Shown one piece after another: positions 32,977 through 42,010 of a stretch of DNA of 64,000 nt. The notes beneath the pieces were generated by a model. That model was given only the letters and a program-made list of their open reading frames with translations, had not been told where the DNA came from and ran no database searches. A program made the translations under genes and the position numbers. The DNA is from Curtobacterium sp. ER1/6. GTDB lineage: Bacteria; Actinomycetota; Actinomycetes; Actinomycetales; Microbacteriaceae. Positions within the stretch are counted from its first letter, which is position 1. Every line of letters starts with the position of its first letter. The stretch spans positions 62,086 through 126,085 of the forward strand of contig NZ_MJAK01000008.1 of the NCBI RefSeq assembly GCF_001742745.1. The letters are read 5' to 3'.

Positions 32977-34053
32977 ATGCTGGTCGTCATGCCCCTGTCC
33001 CGTCCGGCGGTCGTCGCCGCCCTGCCCGGTGTCGCGCTCGCCGTCGTGATCGGCCTCGCCGCGACCCTGGTCGGCCGCGCCTTCCCCGTCGTGGGCGGAC
33101 CGGTGCCGGCCGTCCTGCTCGGGGCGGTGGTCGGGTGGCTCGTGCGGCGTCGGCGGCACGAGGACGGCGGTGCGGCGGACCTCGGCGGGCTCCAGCCGGG
33201 CGTGAAGTTCGCGTCGAGCCGGGTGCTGCAGGCCGCGGTCGTCCTGCTCGGGGCGCAGCTCTCGATCGGCGAGGTCCTGCGCACCGGCGGCGAGACCCTC
33301 CCCGTGATGCTGACCACCCTCGTGGTGTGCCTGGTCGCCGCGTGGGGGATCGGACGGCTGCTCCGGGTCTCGAGCACGCTCCGCACGCTCATCGGCGTCG
33401 GGACCGGGATCTGCGGCGCCTCGGCGATCGCGGCGGTCACGCCGGTGGTCGGTGCCGCGAGCGCCGAGGTCGCCTACGCCCTGTCGACGATCTTCCTCTG
33501 CAACATCGCCGCCGTCTTCGTCTTCCCCCTGGTCGGCCACGCCCTCGGGCTGTCGCAGCACGCCTTCGGCGTCTTCGCCGGTACCGCCGTGAACGACACC
33601 TCTTCCGTCGTCGCCACGGCCACGATCTACGGGCGCCAGGCGACCGACACCGCGGTCGTCGTCAAGCTGGTCCGGACCCTCATGATCATCCCGATCGTCG
33701 TCGGGCTCGCCGGTCTGGAGGCCCGCCGCACCGCCCGCTCGCGGCCCGCCTCCGTCGACGGCCCGGGTCGCGCCGGGGGCGTCCGCGTGTTCCGGTTGGT
33801 GCCGTGGTTCCTGGTCGGCTTCCTCGTCGTGGTGCTGCTCCGGACCGTCGGGGTCCTGCCCGCGTCGGTGGCCCCGGGGTTCTCCACCGCGGCCACCTTC
33901 CTCATCACGGTGGCGCTCGCCGCGGTCGGGGTCTCGACGGACTTCGCGGCGCTGCGCCGTGCCGGGTTCCGTCCGATGCTGCTCGGCATCGCGCTCTGGG
34001 TGCTCGTCGCGGTCACGAGTCTCGGGGTGCAGGCGGCCTTCGGGCAGCTCTGA
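32977..34053 (+). CDS. YeiH/UPF0324 family putative anion exporter
   Basis: 358 residues (or 354 from ATG 32989). About ten membrane segments. Family blocks are GVGTGICGASAIAAVTPVVGA, STIFLCNIAAVFVFPLVGH, GVFAGTAVNDTSSVVATATIYG and VKLVRTLMIIPIVV. Related proteins are described as putative sulfate or other sulfur-anion exporters; the substrate here is not shown. Stands alone. Confidence 0.9.
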   Translation: MLVVMPLSRPAVVAALPGVALAVVIGLAATLVGRAFPVVGGPVPAVLLGAVVGWLVRRRRHEDGGAADLGGLQPGVKFASSRVLQAAVVLLGAQLSIGEVLRTGGETLPVMLTTLVVCLVAAWGIGRLLRVSSTLRTLIGVGTGICGASAIAAVTPVVGAASAEVAYALSTIFLCNIAAVFVFPLVGHALGLSQHAFGVFAGTAVNDTSSVVATATIYGRQATDTAVVVKLVRTLMIIPIVVGLAGLEARRTARSRPASVDGPGRAGGVRVFRLVPWFLVGFLVVVLLRTVGVLPASVAPGFSTAATFLITVALAAVGVSTDFAALRRAGFRPMLLGIALWVLVAVTSLGVQAAFGQL

Positions 34054-34129
34054 CGCGGGAGCGGGAGCGGGAGTGGGATCGGGCGCTGGCAGCCGCCTGG
34101 CGCTGGGCGCTCCCGCGCAACCGGAGGCA

Positions 34130-34159
34130 CGTTGCGCCACGCGATCCCGTGGCGCGACG
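34130..34159. repeat. Hairpin GCGCCACG / CGTGGCGC after the YeiH-like gene
   Basis: GCGCCACG (34134-34141) pairs with CGTGGCGC (34148-34155) with a 6-base loop, and outer CGT/ACG bases extend the stem. It lies 77 bases downstream of the stop at 34053 and may be its terminator. Confidence 0.5.
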
Positions 34160-34193
34160 TGCCGAGCGTTGTGCGGGCCGTCACCGGCCACAC

Positions 34194-34237
34194 GACGGAC
34201 GGGAGGCGCGGTACCAACCGGCGCCGCCCTCCCTCGC
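34194..34237. repeat. Decayed GACGGACGGGAGGC element
   Basis: The left arm GACGGACGGGAGGC is intact. The right arm (from about 34220) is altered (GCCGCCCTCCCTCGC), so the stem is broken. It lies in the convergent gap between the YeiH-like and ABC permease genes and appears to be a degraded member of the family. Confidence 0.55.
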
Positions 34238-34247
34238 AGGCTCGGTC

Positions 34248-34294
34248 GGCGCGCCCCGCGCGACGCTTCGCGTCGCCGCTGAGCGGGGCGCGCC
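34248..34294. terminator. Nested GC-rich hairpin downstream of ABC permease
   Basis: GGCGCGCCCCGC (34248-34259) pairs with GCGGGGCGCGCC (34283-34294), and the loop contains an inner hairpin GCGACGC-TTC-GCGTCGC. It ends 24 bases before the minus-strand permease stop, so it is a probable terminator for that operon. It is followed by four GTCC repeats. Confidence 0.65.
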
Positions 34295-34318
34295 CGTCCG
34301 TCCGTCCGTCCGGCGGTG

Positions 34319-35395
34319 TCAGCCCCGGATCGCCTCCGCCAGCTTCACCCGCCCGCCGGTCCGCAGCAGCGCGTTCTCGTAGATGCGTGCACCCACGGCG
34401 ACCACGACGACGACCGACGCGGCGACGACCACGAGCGACAGGATCGGCTCCCACCACTCGGCGGTCCCGAGGAAGATCCGCATCGGCATCCCGATCGGCG
34501 CACTGAACGGGACGTACGACATGATCCCCACGATCGTCTGGTCGTCCGCCGCCGAGACGATGAGGATGTACGGGATCATCACGAGCAGCATGACCGGCAT
34601 CGTCACGCTGCCGACGTCCTCCTGGCGGGAGACCAGCACGGCGGACGCGGCGAACAGCGCGGCGATGAGCACGAACCCGACGGCGAAGAAGCCGACGAAC
34701 CAGAGCACGCTCGGACCGAGCATCGAGAAGAAGTTGGTCTGCCCGGTCACGGCGAGTGCCACGGCGCCGGCGATCGCGATCGCGATGATCTGCGCGAAGG
34801 CCATGATGCTGCTGCCGAGCACCTTCCCGGCGAGCAGGGCCCGCGCGGGGATCGCGGCCATCAGGATCTCCACGACCCGTGTCGACTTCTCCTCGACGAC
34901 GCTCTGTGCGATCGACGACCCGAAGGTCACCGCGGAGGTGAAGAAGACGACACCGAACAGGATGCCGATGGCGGACACCAGACCCGCCGACAGGGCGCCG
35001 GGCTCCAGGAGCTCCACCCTGGGCGCGACGCTGAGGGCCTGGACGACGTCGGTCGGGGCGTCCTCGAGACCGACGACCTCGTAGCCGATCACGTCGTCCG
35101 ACGGCACGATCGCGGCGTCGACGTCACCGCTGCGCACCAGGCGTTCCGCCTGTGCGACGGTCCGCGTCGGTGTGACGGACAACCCGTCGTCGGAGCGGAT
35201 CGAGACGCCGTCGACCACCGCGACCGGCGTGGTGTCGTCCGCGGTCGCCTTGCCGACGATGCCGGCGATCACGACGGACGCGACGACGGCCAGCACCAGG
35301 ATCGCGGCCGAGACGACGAAGGCCTTGCTGCGGACCCGCGCCTGGATCTCGCGGACGGTGACGAGCCGGACGGCGTCGACGAAGTGGCTGGTCAT
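34319..35395 (-). CDS. ABC-2 family permease (NatB-like)
   Basis: 358 residues. One helix near the N-terminus (~27-48), a large outside domain (~50-180), then five helices. The blocks VEEKSTRVVEILMAAIPARALLAGKVLG and MSYVPFSAPIGMPMRIFLG are typical of sodium/drug-efflux NatB-like permeases. It overlaps the ATPase gene upstream by ATGA. Cargo unknown. Confidence 0.92.
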   Translation of the reverse strand: MTSHFVDAVRLVTVREIQARVRSKAFVVSAAILVLAVVASVVIAGIVGKATADDTTPVAVVDGVSIRSDDGLSVTPTRTVAQAERLVRSGDVDAAIVPSDDVIGYEVVGLEDAPTDVVQALSVAPRVELLEPGALSAGLVSAIGILFGVVFFTSAVTFGSSIAQSVVEEKSTRVVEILMAAIPARALLAGKVLGSSIMAFAQIIAIAIAGAVALAVTGQTNFFSMLGPSVLWFVGFFAVGFVLIAALFAASAVLVSRQEDVGSVTMPVMLLVMIPYILIVSAADDQTIVGIMSYVPFSAPIGMPMRIFLGTAEWWEPILSLVVVAASVVVVVAVGARIYENALLRTGGRVKLAEAIRG

Positions 35396-36273
35396 CGGAC
35401 GACCTCCCGGAAGACCTCGCTGAGACGGGGGACCCGCGGGGCGAAGGACCCCACGGTGCCGTGCTGGACGGCGCGCTGCAGGACACGCTGCGCCGTGTGG
35501 TCGTCGGCCTCGAACACGGCGTACCCGCCGTCGAACTCGCGGACGGTGACACCGGCCTCGTCACGGAGCCAGGCGACGTCGCCGTCGACGAGGAGCTCCC
35601 ACGCGGCCGGTCCGGCGTTCCGGCGGAGTTCCTCCTGCGGCCCGGCGGCGCGGATGGTGCCGTCGGCGATCACGACCACGTCGTCGCAGAGCCGTTCGAC
35701 GACGTCGAGCTGGTGGCTCGAGAAGAGCACCGGCACACCCTTGGCGGCGTGCTCGCGGAGGACACCGAGCACCGTGTCGACGGCCATCGGGTCGAGGCCC
35801 GAGAACGGCTCGTCGAGCACGAGCACCTCGGGGTCGTGCACGAGCGCCGCGGCGACCTGCACGCGCTGCTGGTTGCCGAGCGAGAGCTTCTCGACGGCGT
35901 CGCCGGCGTGCTGGCCCAGGTCGAGACGCTCGAGCAGCGCGGTCGTGCGCTGACCGGCGGTCCGCTTGTCGACGCCGTGGAGGCGCGCGAGGTAGGTGAT
36001 CTGCTCGGCGACCGGCATCTTCGGGTACAGCCCGCGTTCCTCGGGCATGTAACCGAACCGCCGACGGTCGGCCGGACCGACCTCGGTGCCGTCGATCGAC
36101 ACGCGACCGGCATCGGCCTGCAGGACGCCGAGCAGGATCCGCATGGTCGTCGTCTTGCCGGCGCCGTTGCCGCCGACGAAGCCGGTCAACCGACCGCTGC
36201 CGACCGTGAACCCCACGTCGTCGAGCACCCGGCGGTCGCCGAAGTGCTTCGTGACCCCTTCGATGGTGAGCAT
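35392..36273 (-). CDS. ABC transporter ATP-binding protein (NatA-like)
   Basis: 293 residues from ATG 36273. The frame opens to 36387, but residues before MLTIEGVTKHFG are Arg-rich non-family sequence. Walker A is GGNGAGKTT (glycine in place of the usual proline), signature LSLGNQQRVQVA, Walker B VLVLDEPFSGLDPMAV, and switch FSSHQLDVVE. The ~80-residue C-terminal domain is usual for exporters. Coupled to the NatB-like permease by ATGA. Confidence 0.93.
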   Translation of the reverse strand: MLTIEGVTKHFGDRRVLDDVGFTVGSGRLTGFVGGNGAGKTTTMRILLGVLQADAGRVSIDGTEVGPADRRRFGYMPEERGLYPKMPVAEQITYLARLHGVDKRTAGQRTTALLERLDLGQHAGDAVEKLSLGNQQRVQVAAALVHDPEVLVLDEPFSGLDPMAVDTVLGVLREHAAKGVPVLFSSHQLDVVERLCDDVVVIADGTIRAAGPQEELRRNAGPAAWELLVDGDVAWLRDEAGVTVREFDGGYAVFEADDHTAQRVLQRAVQHGTVGSFAPRVPRLSEVFREVVR

Positions 36274-36323
36274 CGCCCGTTCCCCTTCCGCCGGCGGTCC
36301 TCGCCGACGTCTCGACGCTACGG

Positions 36324-36369
36324 GCCGGGAGGCGCGGCCCGCCTCCGGCGGGAGGCGGGACTTCCCGCC
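36324..36369. terminator. Overlapping GC-rich hairpins downstream of the response regulator
   Basis: GCCTCC-GGCG-GGAGGC (36341-36356) and GGCGGGA-CT-TCCCGCC (36354-36369) are perfect hairpins. A third, bulged stem spans 36324-36349. They compete with each other. They lie 35-80 bases downstream of the regulator stop on the minus strand and upstream of the ABC ATPase start, so they can end the two-component transcript. Confidence 0.6.
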
Positions 36370-36403
36370 GTCCCGACTCCACCGCACGGGGGAGCGGGGT
36401 CCG

Positions 36404-37123
36404 TCAGCCCGCGGAGGCGACGCCGCGCTCGAAGGCCCAGACGACCGCCTGGATCCGGTCGCGGACCCCGGTCTTCTGCAAGACGTTCGACACGTGGGTC
36501 TTCACGGTGGCCTCGCCCACGAAGAGCTCGCGGGCGATCTCGGCGTTGCTCAGCCCCCGGGCGAGCAGCCGGAGCACCTCGGCCTCCCGCTCGGTCAGGC
36601 CCGCTGCCGCGACGGGGTCCGCACCGGCGGTCACGGGCTCGCCGCCCGACGGTGCCCCGGCGTGGTCGCTGGTCGGACAGCCGGGGCCGTGGCCGGCGGT
36701 CGCCCGACTGATGACCCGTCGGGTGACGTCCGGGGCGAGCAGGGCGTCCCCGGCCGCGACGGTGCGGACGGCGTCGATCAGCCGTTCGGGGGAGGCGTTC
36801 TTGAGCAGGAAGCCGCTCGCCCCCGCCTCGAGTGCCGCGAAGAGCGCCTCGTCGTCGTCGAAGGTGGTCAGTACCAGGACGGCCGGCGGCTCCGGGAGGG
36901 CACCGATGCGCCGCGCGGCCTCGAGCCCGTCGATGCCGGGCATCTGCACGTCGAGGCAGACGACGTCGGGTCGGAGGGCGACGACGGCCTCGACTGCGGC
37001 GGCTCCGTTCGCGGCCTCGCCGACCACCCGGAAGCCGGGTTCGGACTCGAGGATGACGCGGAAGCCCGCCCGGACCAGGTCCTGGTCGTCCGCGAGCACG
37101 ATCGTCAGGTCGTCGGCAGCCAT
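36404..37123 (-). CDS. LuxR/NarL-family response regulator
   Basis: 239 residues from ATG 37123. Receiver domain with the phosphorylation site D58 (VVCLDVQMPGIDG) and acidic pair (VLADDQD). The linker is low-complexity (~140-175). The C-terminal HTH is LTEREAEVLRLLARGLSNAEIARELFVGEATVKTHV. It overlaps the histidine kinase by 19 bases, so the pair is co-translated. The ABC exporter genes just downstream on the same strand are possible targets. Confidence 0.95.
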   Translation of the reverse strand: MAADDLTIVLADDQDLVRAGFRVILESEPGFRVVGEAANGAAAVEAVVALRPDVVCLDVQMPGIDGLEAARRIGALPEPPAVLVLTTFDDDEALFAALEAGASGFLLKNASPERLIDAVRTVAAGDALLAPDVTRRVISRATAGHGPGCPTSDHAGAPSGGEPVTAGADPVAAAGLTEREAEVLRLLARGLSNAEIARELFVGEATVKTHVSNVLQKTGVRDRIQAVVWAFERGVASAG

Positions 37124-38382
37124 GCCCGCACCAGGTACCCTCCCCGGGCGCGGGGCCCGATCTCGATCCGGCCACCGACCGCGGCCACGCGTTCGCGCAT
37201 GCCGACGTGCCCGAGTCCGCTGCCGCTCGTGTCGCGCGCCGCGCCGGCCCCGTGCCCGTCGTCGGCGACCTCGACCTCGATGCCGTCGTCGAGGTACCGC
37301 AGCCGCAGGTCGGCCCGCGCCGTCGGCCCGGCGTGCTTGAGGACGTTCGTGACGGCCTCCTGCGCGATCCGGAAGGCGACGGCCCCGACGGTCGGCGGGA
37401 CCGGACGGTCCGTGCCGACCACGACGTACCCGGCAGCGTGGCCGGCGGTGCGCGCTGCCTCGACGAGCTCCGGCATCCGTCCGAGCCCGGCGGTGCTGGG
37501 CGCCGTGTCCGTCGGGCCCGCTCCGCCCGCGGTCCGGTCGTCCTCGCGCAGGGTGCCGAGCATCCGCCGGAGTTCCTCGACCGCCGTCCGGGCGCTGTCC
37601 TCGACCACGCCGAGCGACACCGTTGCCTGGGCGGGGTCGCGGTCGACCACCCGTCGGGCGGCGCCGGCCTGCACGCCCATCAGCGAGACGTGGTGCGCGA
37701 CGACGTCGTGCAGTTCGCGGGCGATCCGGACGCGCTCGAGCGTCACGGCCTGGGCTGCCGTCCGCTCTCGCTCCGCCGCGAGCTCGTCCGTGCGCTCCGC
37801 CAGCTGGTGCTTGGCGAGGGCGGCCGACCAGGCTCGGTTGCCGGCGTACCAGGCGCCGCCGAAGTACAGGACGTTGATGAGGACGTTGACGAGCGAGTAC
37901 GCGACGTAGGGCGGGATGAGCGCGTCGTCGTCGTTCGGCAGGGCGCTCGGCACCGACCACCCGAACGAGATGGCGAGGAAGAGCCAGGCGAACATGCCGC
38001 CGATCACGACCCAGCGGACGACCTCGGAGCGGACGCGGTCGGAGCACCACGCGCCGACCGTGTAGAGCGCGATGAAGAGGGTGAAGTTGACGAGGACGAT
38101 CTCGGGCACGTGGAGCAGCTGCGTCGCCGTGAAGGCCAGCGCGGACACGACGGCGACCGTCATCGGCCAGCGGCGGCGGAACACGATCGGTGCGGCGTTC
38201 GCGACCACCATGAGCGCGGAGACCCACCACGCTGCCTGCTCGTCACCGTAGACCCCGGCCGCGCCGTACAGCGTCGTCGTCAGCGAGAGGCCGACGCCGA
38301 GGACGAGTGCGAGCAGGGCGTCCTGCCGGTGCTCCCGGCGCCCGACGGGCAGCCTCGACCACTCCTCCGTCGTCCGCCCCAT
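37105..38382 (-). CDS. Two-component sensor histidine kinase (HisKA_3 type)
   Basis: 425 residues from ATG 38382; GTG 38391 is an alternative. Six or so membrane segments occupy residues ~22-180 with almost no outside domain, suggesting membrane-stress sensing. The phosphoacceptor is H225 in IARELHDVVAHHVS, followed by an ATPase with VLKHAG, ADDGHG and GLGHVGMRERV. The family phosphorylates NarL-type regulators, encoded here by the next gene. Confidence 0.94.
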   Translation of the reverse strand: MGRTTEEWSRLPVGRREHRQDALLALVLGVGLSLTTTLYGAAGVYGDEQAAWWVSALMVVANAAPIVFRRRWPMTVAVVSALAFTATQLLHVPEIVLVNFTLFIALYTVGAWCSDRVRSEVVRWVVIGGMFAWLFLAISFGWSVPSALPNDDDALIPPYVAYSLVNVLINVLYFGGAWYAGNRAWSAALAKHQLAERTDELAAERERTAAQAVTLERVRIARELHDVVAHHVSLMGVQAGAARRVVDRDPAQATVSLGVVEDSARTAVEELRRMLGTLREDDRTAGGAGPTDTAPSTAGLGRMPELVEAARTAGHAAGYVVVGTDRPVPPTVGAVAFRIAQEAVTNVLKHAGPTARADLRLRYLDDGIEVEVADDGHGAGAARDTSGSGLGHVGMRERVAAVGGRIEIGPRARGGYLVRAWLPTT

Positions 38383-38392
38383 GCGGTCCACG

Positions 38393-39550
38393 CTAGCGGG
38401 TGGCGACCGTCGTCCGCAGGTCCCCGGTGCGGAGCGAGAGCCCCGACGACACCGCGACGAGCGCGGCCGCGGCCACGGACGTCGTGGTCGTCCCGACCGT
38501 CCCGACGAGCACCCCGGCCACCGCGGCGCCGACGGCCTGCCCGGCGACGAGCACGACGAACAGGACCGAGGTGCCCGCTGCGACCTGCTCGGGGTCGATC
38601 GCCGCGGTCCAGGCGATCAGCGCGCCGGTCGCCGCGGTGTACCCCCAGCCGAACAGGGCGCAGGCCGCGAGTGCGACCGCGACCGACCCCGGCAGGAGCC
38701 CGAGCGCGAGCACCGCCCCCGCGGCCACGGTCGTCGTCAGCACCCACTGACGTCGGGGCGACATCGCACTCGTCCACCGCGCCGTCGCCGCGACGGTCGA
38801 ACCACCGACACCGAGCGCGATCCACGCGACCACCGTCGCCGTCGTCGGGACCCCGGCGTCGACCAGCGTCGATCGGCCGTAGGTCCAGACGACGGCCGAC
38901 CCCGCGCCGAAGAGCAGCGCGACGACGACCGGGACCGTCTGCGCGACGAACCACGACCTCCCGGGGAGCGCCGGGGTCCCGCCGCGCTCCGGACGGCCCG
39001 CGGCGAGGAACAGCACGGCGCCGACGGCGAGCGTGAGGACGCCGGCCACCGCCCATGCGGTGCGCCACTCCGGCAGCAGCACGAGTGCGAGGACCCCGGC
39101 CGCGACGAGTCCCGGCCCGGTCCCCGAGTTCACCACCGCCTGCGCCCGCCCGCGACGGTCCGCCGGGATGCGGTCGGTCACGAGCTGCACCATCGCCGGC
39201 GACGCCAGGCCCGCCCCGGCCGAGGCGACGACGGCGGCGGTCCCGAACACCGCGGTCGTCGGGCTCGACGCCATCACGAGCGCACCGACGCCGGCGGTGA
39301 GGGTCGCGGCGACGACGAGCCACCGCGCCGCCCGTGCCGCGAGCACGGACCCCGCGACGGCACCGACGCAGTAGACGACGGAGGCGCCGGACGACACCGC
39401 GCCACCGACGTCCGCGCAGAACCCGAGGTCGTGCTGCACGTCGGGCAGGAACAGCCCGTACGCCAGGCGCACGAGCCCGTAGGTCGCGGCGACGAGTCCG
39501 AGTCCGGCGACGAGCAGGAGGCGGTCCGACAATGAAAACGATCGTTTCAC
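38393..39550 (-). CDS. MFS transporter (drug-efflux type)
   Basis: 385 residues from GTG 39550, twelve membrane segments. The MFS loop is DRIPADRRGRAQAVVNSGTGPG. It is divergent from a TetR gene, the classical layout for a repressor and the efflux pump it controls. The palindrome AAACGATCGTTT forms codons 2-5 of this start. If GTG is wrong, TTG at 39532 would remove it from the coding sequence. A -10-like TAGGGT (39563-39558 on the minus strand) would give a nearly leaderless message. Confidence 0.88.
   Translation of the reverse strand: MKRSFSLSDRLLLVAGLGLVAATYGLVRLAYGLFLPDVQHDLGFCADVGGAVSSGASVVYCVGAVAGSVLAARAARWLVVAATLTAGVGALVMASSPTTAVFGTAAVVASAGAGLASPAMVQLVTDRIPADRRGRAQAVVNSGTGPGLVAAGVLALVLLPEWRTAWAVAGVLTLAVGAVLFLAAGRPERGGTPALPGRSWFVAQTVPVVVALLFGAGSAVVWTYGRSTLVDAGVPTTATVVAWIALGVGGSTVAATARWTSAMSPRRQWVLTTTVAAGAVLALGLLPGSVAVALAACALFGWGYTAATGALIAWTAAIDPEQVAAGTSVLFVVLVAGQAVGAAVAGVLVGTVGTTTTSVAAAALVAVSSGLSLRTGDLRTTVATR
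39536..39547. promoter_or_regulatory. Putative TetR operator AAACGATCGTTT
   Basis: A perfect 12-nt palindrome at the 5' end of the MFS gene, 27 bases from the TetR start. It is AT-richer than its surroundings. Placement between divergent MFS and TetR genes makes it the likely repressor site. Confidence 0.72.
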
Positions 39551-39573
39551 TTGTACGACCCTAGGCTGGCTGC

Positions 39574-40128
39574 GTGGTGATGCGTCCAGGGACCGAGCAG
39601 CGGGTGCTCGACGCCGCCGAGGAGCTCTTCTTCACCCGGGGGATCGCGGCGACCCCGATCGACGCCGTCCTCGAGCGCGCGGGGGTGTCGTCGGCGACGC
39701 TCTACCGGGGGTACCCGAGCAAGGAGGCACTCGTCGCCGCGGCCCTCGACCGCCGCCACGACGAGTGGACCGCGGCCTGGGACCGTGCGGTCGATCGGGC
39801 GACGGACGACCGCGCACGGTTGCTCGCCGTGTTCGACGCGCTCGACGCGTTCCGGTCCACCCCGACGGGCTCGCGCTGGTGCGCCTTCCTCGGCACCGCG
39901 GCCGAGTACGTGGATGCGCCGCATGAGCTCCGGACCGTCCTCGACCGCGAGACCGACACGCTCCGACGGCGGCTCACCGAGGCGGCCCGCCCGCTCGTCG
40001 GCGACGGTGCTCCGGCGCTCGCCGCACAGCTCCTGCTCGTCGTGTCGGGATCGCTCGCGATGCGCCTCCGCGACCCGGGCGCCGACTCCGCGACCGCCCG
40101 CGCGGTCGCGGAGGCGCTCCTTCCCTGA
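39574..40128 (+). CDS. TetR-family transcriptional regulator
   Basis: 184 residues from GTG 39574 (GTG 39577 and ATG 39580 also possible). The N-terminal HTH is VLDAAEELFFTRGIAATPIDAVLERAGVSSATLYRGYPSKEAL, with the family tail pattern. The ligand domain has a single conserved cysteine (SRWCAFLG), as in YxaF-like regulators. It should repress the divergent MFS pump. Confidence 0.92.
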   Translation: MVMRPGTEQRVLDAAEELFFTRGIAATPIDAVLERAGVSSATLYRGYPSKEALVAAALDRRHDEWTAAWDRAVDRATDDRARLLAVFDALDAFRSTPTGSRWCAFLGTAAEYVDAPHELRTVLDRETDTLRRRLTEAARPLVGDGAPALAAQLLLVVSGSLAMRLRDPGADSATARAVAEALLP

Positions 40129-40195
40129 GCGTTCCCACGGCTCCGTCCGGGCGGATGCGCAGCGGGGCACCCCTCCCGCCCGACACGATGAGCAC

Positions 40196-41092
40196 GTGCC
40201 GACCCCGTCCCGCGCCACGACGATCACCCGTCGCGCGCTCCTCGCCGCCGGCGGCTCGCTGCTCCTGGCCGGTGGGGCGTTCGAGGCGGTCGACCAGCGG
40301 CTCCTCCCCGGTCGGTCGACGATGTACCGCGTGCTCGGCCTCGACGGTCCCGCCGGCAGGATCCCGGACGTGCCGCCGGTGCCCTCGACCTCGGGCACGT
40401 TCGTCTCCGCGGCACGGGGCGGTCGGACGGTGGGCTGGACGATCGCCGCACCGCCCTCGGCGACGCCGCTGCCCGTCGCGGTCGCCCTGCACGGGTACGG
40501 CGGCGACCACCGCACCTTCTCCGGGAACGCGCTCGGGTACGACCGCTTCCTCGCCGCGCACCTGCGCAGCGGGGGCGCGCCGTTCGCCGTCGCGGCGGTC
40601 GACGGGGGCAACCGGTACTGGCACCGCCGTGCCGACGGGGACGACCCGGCGTCGATGGTCGTCGACGAGTTCCTGCCGCTCCTGGGTGACCGCGGCCTCG
40701 ACACCACGCGGCTCGGCCTGACCGGCAACTCGATGGGCGGCTACGGCGCACTGCACCTCGGTGGTGTGCTCGGCGCCGAGCGCGTGCGGGTCGTCGCAGC
40801 GCTCAGCCCGGCCCTCTGGACGACCGCCGGGGACACCGCCCGCGGTGCGTTCGACGACGCGGCGGACTTCCGGGCGAACACCGTGCTCGGCCGGCAGCGC
40901 GCGCTCGACGGGGTCGCGGTGCGGGTCGACTGCGGCACCGGGGACGGTTTCGAGCCCGCGGTGCGGGCCTACCGCGAGGGTTTCCGAGTCGCCCCGGCCG
41001 GCGGCCTCGAGCCCGGCGGCCACGACCGCGCCTACTGGCGCCGGACGGCGCCGGACCAGATCGCGTTCCTGGGTCGGCACCTGACCGCCTGA
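40196..41092 (+). CDS. Tat-exported alpha/beta-hydrolase (esterase D-like)
   Basis: 298 residues from GTG 40196. The N-terminus ITRRALLAAGGSLLLAGGA is a twin-arginine signal peptide, so the enzyme is probably exported folded. The hydrolase core shows VALHGYGGDH (oxyanion region) and the nucleophile in GNSMGGYGALH, and GGHDRAYWRR holds the likely catalytic histidine. It resembles the esterase D/mycolyltransferase-like group. Substrate unknown. A long palindrome follows the stop. Confidence 0.88.
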   Translation: MPTPSRATTITRRALLAAGGSLLLAGGAFEAVDQRLLPGRSTMYRVLGLDGPAGRIPDVPPVPSTSGTFVSAARGGRTVGWTIAAPPSATPLPVAVALHGYGGDHRTFSGNALGYDRFLAAHLRSGGAPFAVAAVDGGNRYWHRRADGDDPASMVVDEFLPLLGDRGLDTTRLGLTGNSMGGYGALHLGGVLGAERVRVVAALSPALWTTAGDTARGAFDDAADFRANTVLGRQRALDGVAVRVDCGTGDGFEPAVRAYREGFRVAPAGGLEPGGHDRAYWRRTAPDQIAFLGRHLTA

Positions 41093-41106
41093 GCGAGCCG
41101 TGGACG

Positions 41107-41162
41107 GACGGGAGGCCCGCCCAGGGTGACGCACGCGCGTCACCCTGGGCGGGCCTCCCGTC
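41107..41162. terminator. 56-nt palindrome with 26-bp stem, GACGGGAGGC family
   Basis: GACGGGAGGCCCGCCCAGGG and its continuation pair perfectly from 41107/41162 inward to a four-base ACGC loop at 41133-41136. It has the longest stem of the family in this window. It lies between convergent genes (stops at 41092 and 41192). Confidence 0.82.
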
Positions 41163-41191
41163 GGACCGCGGTGCCCGCGTCGCAGGCGGGT

Positions 41192-41863
41192 TCAGCTCGC
41201 CGGAGCGAGCTGCTCGTCGACGGCGGCGAGCACCTCGGCGACCTCGGTCCGGGTCGTGTAGTCGACGTGCACGTCCGCGAACCGCACCGTGCCCGCCGCG
41301 TCGATGACGAACACGGACGGGAACGGGATCGCCGCGGTGTCGTCCGCGTTGCTGTCGGCGACGTCGAAGCCGAGCCGGGTGTGCGCACCGCGGGCGGCGT
41401 CGCTCGGCGCGGTGACGATGCCGAAGCGGCCCGCCAGCGCGTTCTCGGGGTCGGTCAGCACCGGGAAGGCGAGCTCGCCGTTCGCGATCGACTGCTCGGC
41501 CGCCTCCGGCGTCTGGGGCGACACCGCGACGAGCTGCACCCCGCGCTCCCGCAGGGCCGGCAGGAGTTCCTGCTGGTAGGTGCGCAGCGTGATGTTGCAG
41601 TACGGGCACCAGGCGCCGCGGTAGAACACGAGGACGGTGGGGGCATCGCCGCGGACGCCCGCCAACGAGGTCGCGGAGCCCGTCGGGGTGACGAGCGGGG
41701 CGTCGGGTGCGTCGTCGCCGACCGCGACGACCCCGTCGGGCACGCCCGCGGCCCGCAGGTCGGCCTGCTCACCGTCGAAGACCGCGGACAGCTCCGGGCC
41801 GATCTGCGCGGTGAAGCCCGCGTTGAACTCGTCCACCTGGCGGGCGATGGTCTGGTCGGTCAC
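41192..41863 (-). CDS. Peroxiredoxin-like protein (AhpC/TSA family)
   Basis: 223 residues from GTG 41863, selected because GAGGAG lies upstream; an ATG at 41890 is also in frame. The thioredoxin-fold active site is FYRGAWCPYCNITLRTYQQE, a CxxC rather than the single peroxidatic cysteine of classical Prx. Other blocks are VAVSPQTPEAAEQS and FVIDAAGTVRFA. The family reduces peroxides or acts as an alkyl hydroperoxide reductase-like enzyme. There is no signal peptide, so it is cytoplasmic. Confidence 0.9.
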   Translation of the reverse strand: MTDQTIARQVDEFNAGFTAQIGPELSAVFDGEQADLRAAGVPDGVVAVGDDAPDAPLVTPTGSATSLAGVRGDAPTVLVFYRGAWCPYCNITLRTYQQELLPALRERGVQLVAVSPQTPEAAEQSIANGELAFPVLTDPENALAGRFGIVTAPSDAARGAHTRLGFDVADSNADDTAAIPFPSVFVIDAAGTVRFADVHVDYTTRTEVAEVLAAVDEQLAPAS

Positions 41864-42010
41864 GTCGTTCTCCTCGGGTCCGGGACGCATCCGGCGACGG
41901 CGCCGGTGGGGTGAGCGTAGGCACCGCGGTGCGCCGCCGGCACGGGTGGCGTCACGCGGCGTCATCGACGAGCCGGGACCGCCGAGCCACCGCCGTGCAG
42001 CCGCGACCGC

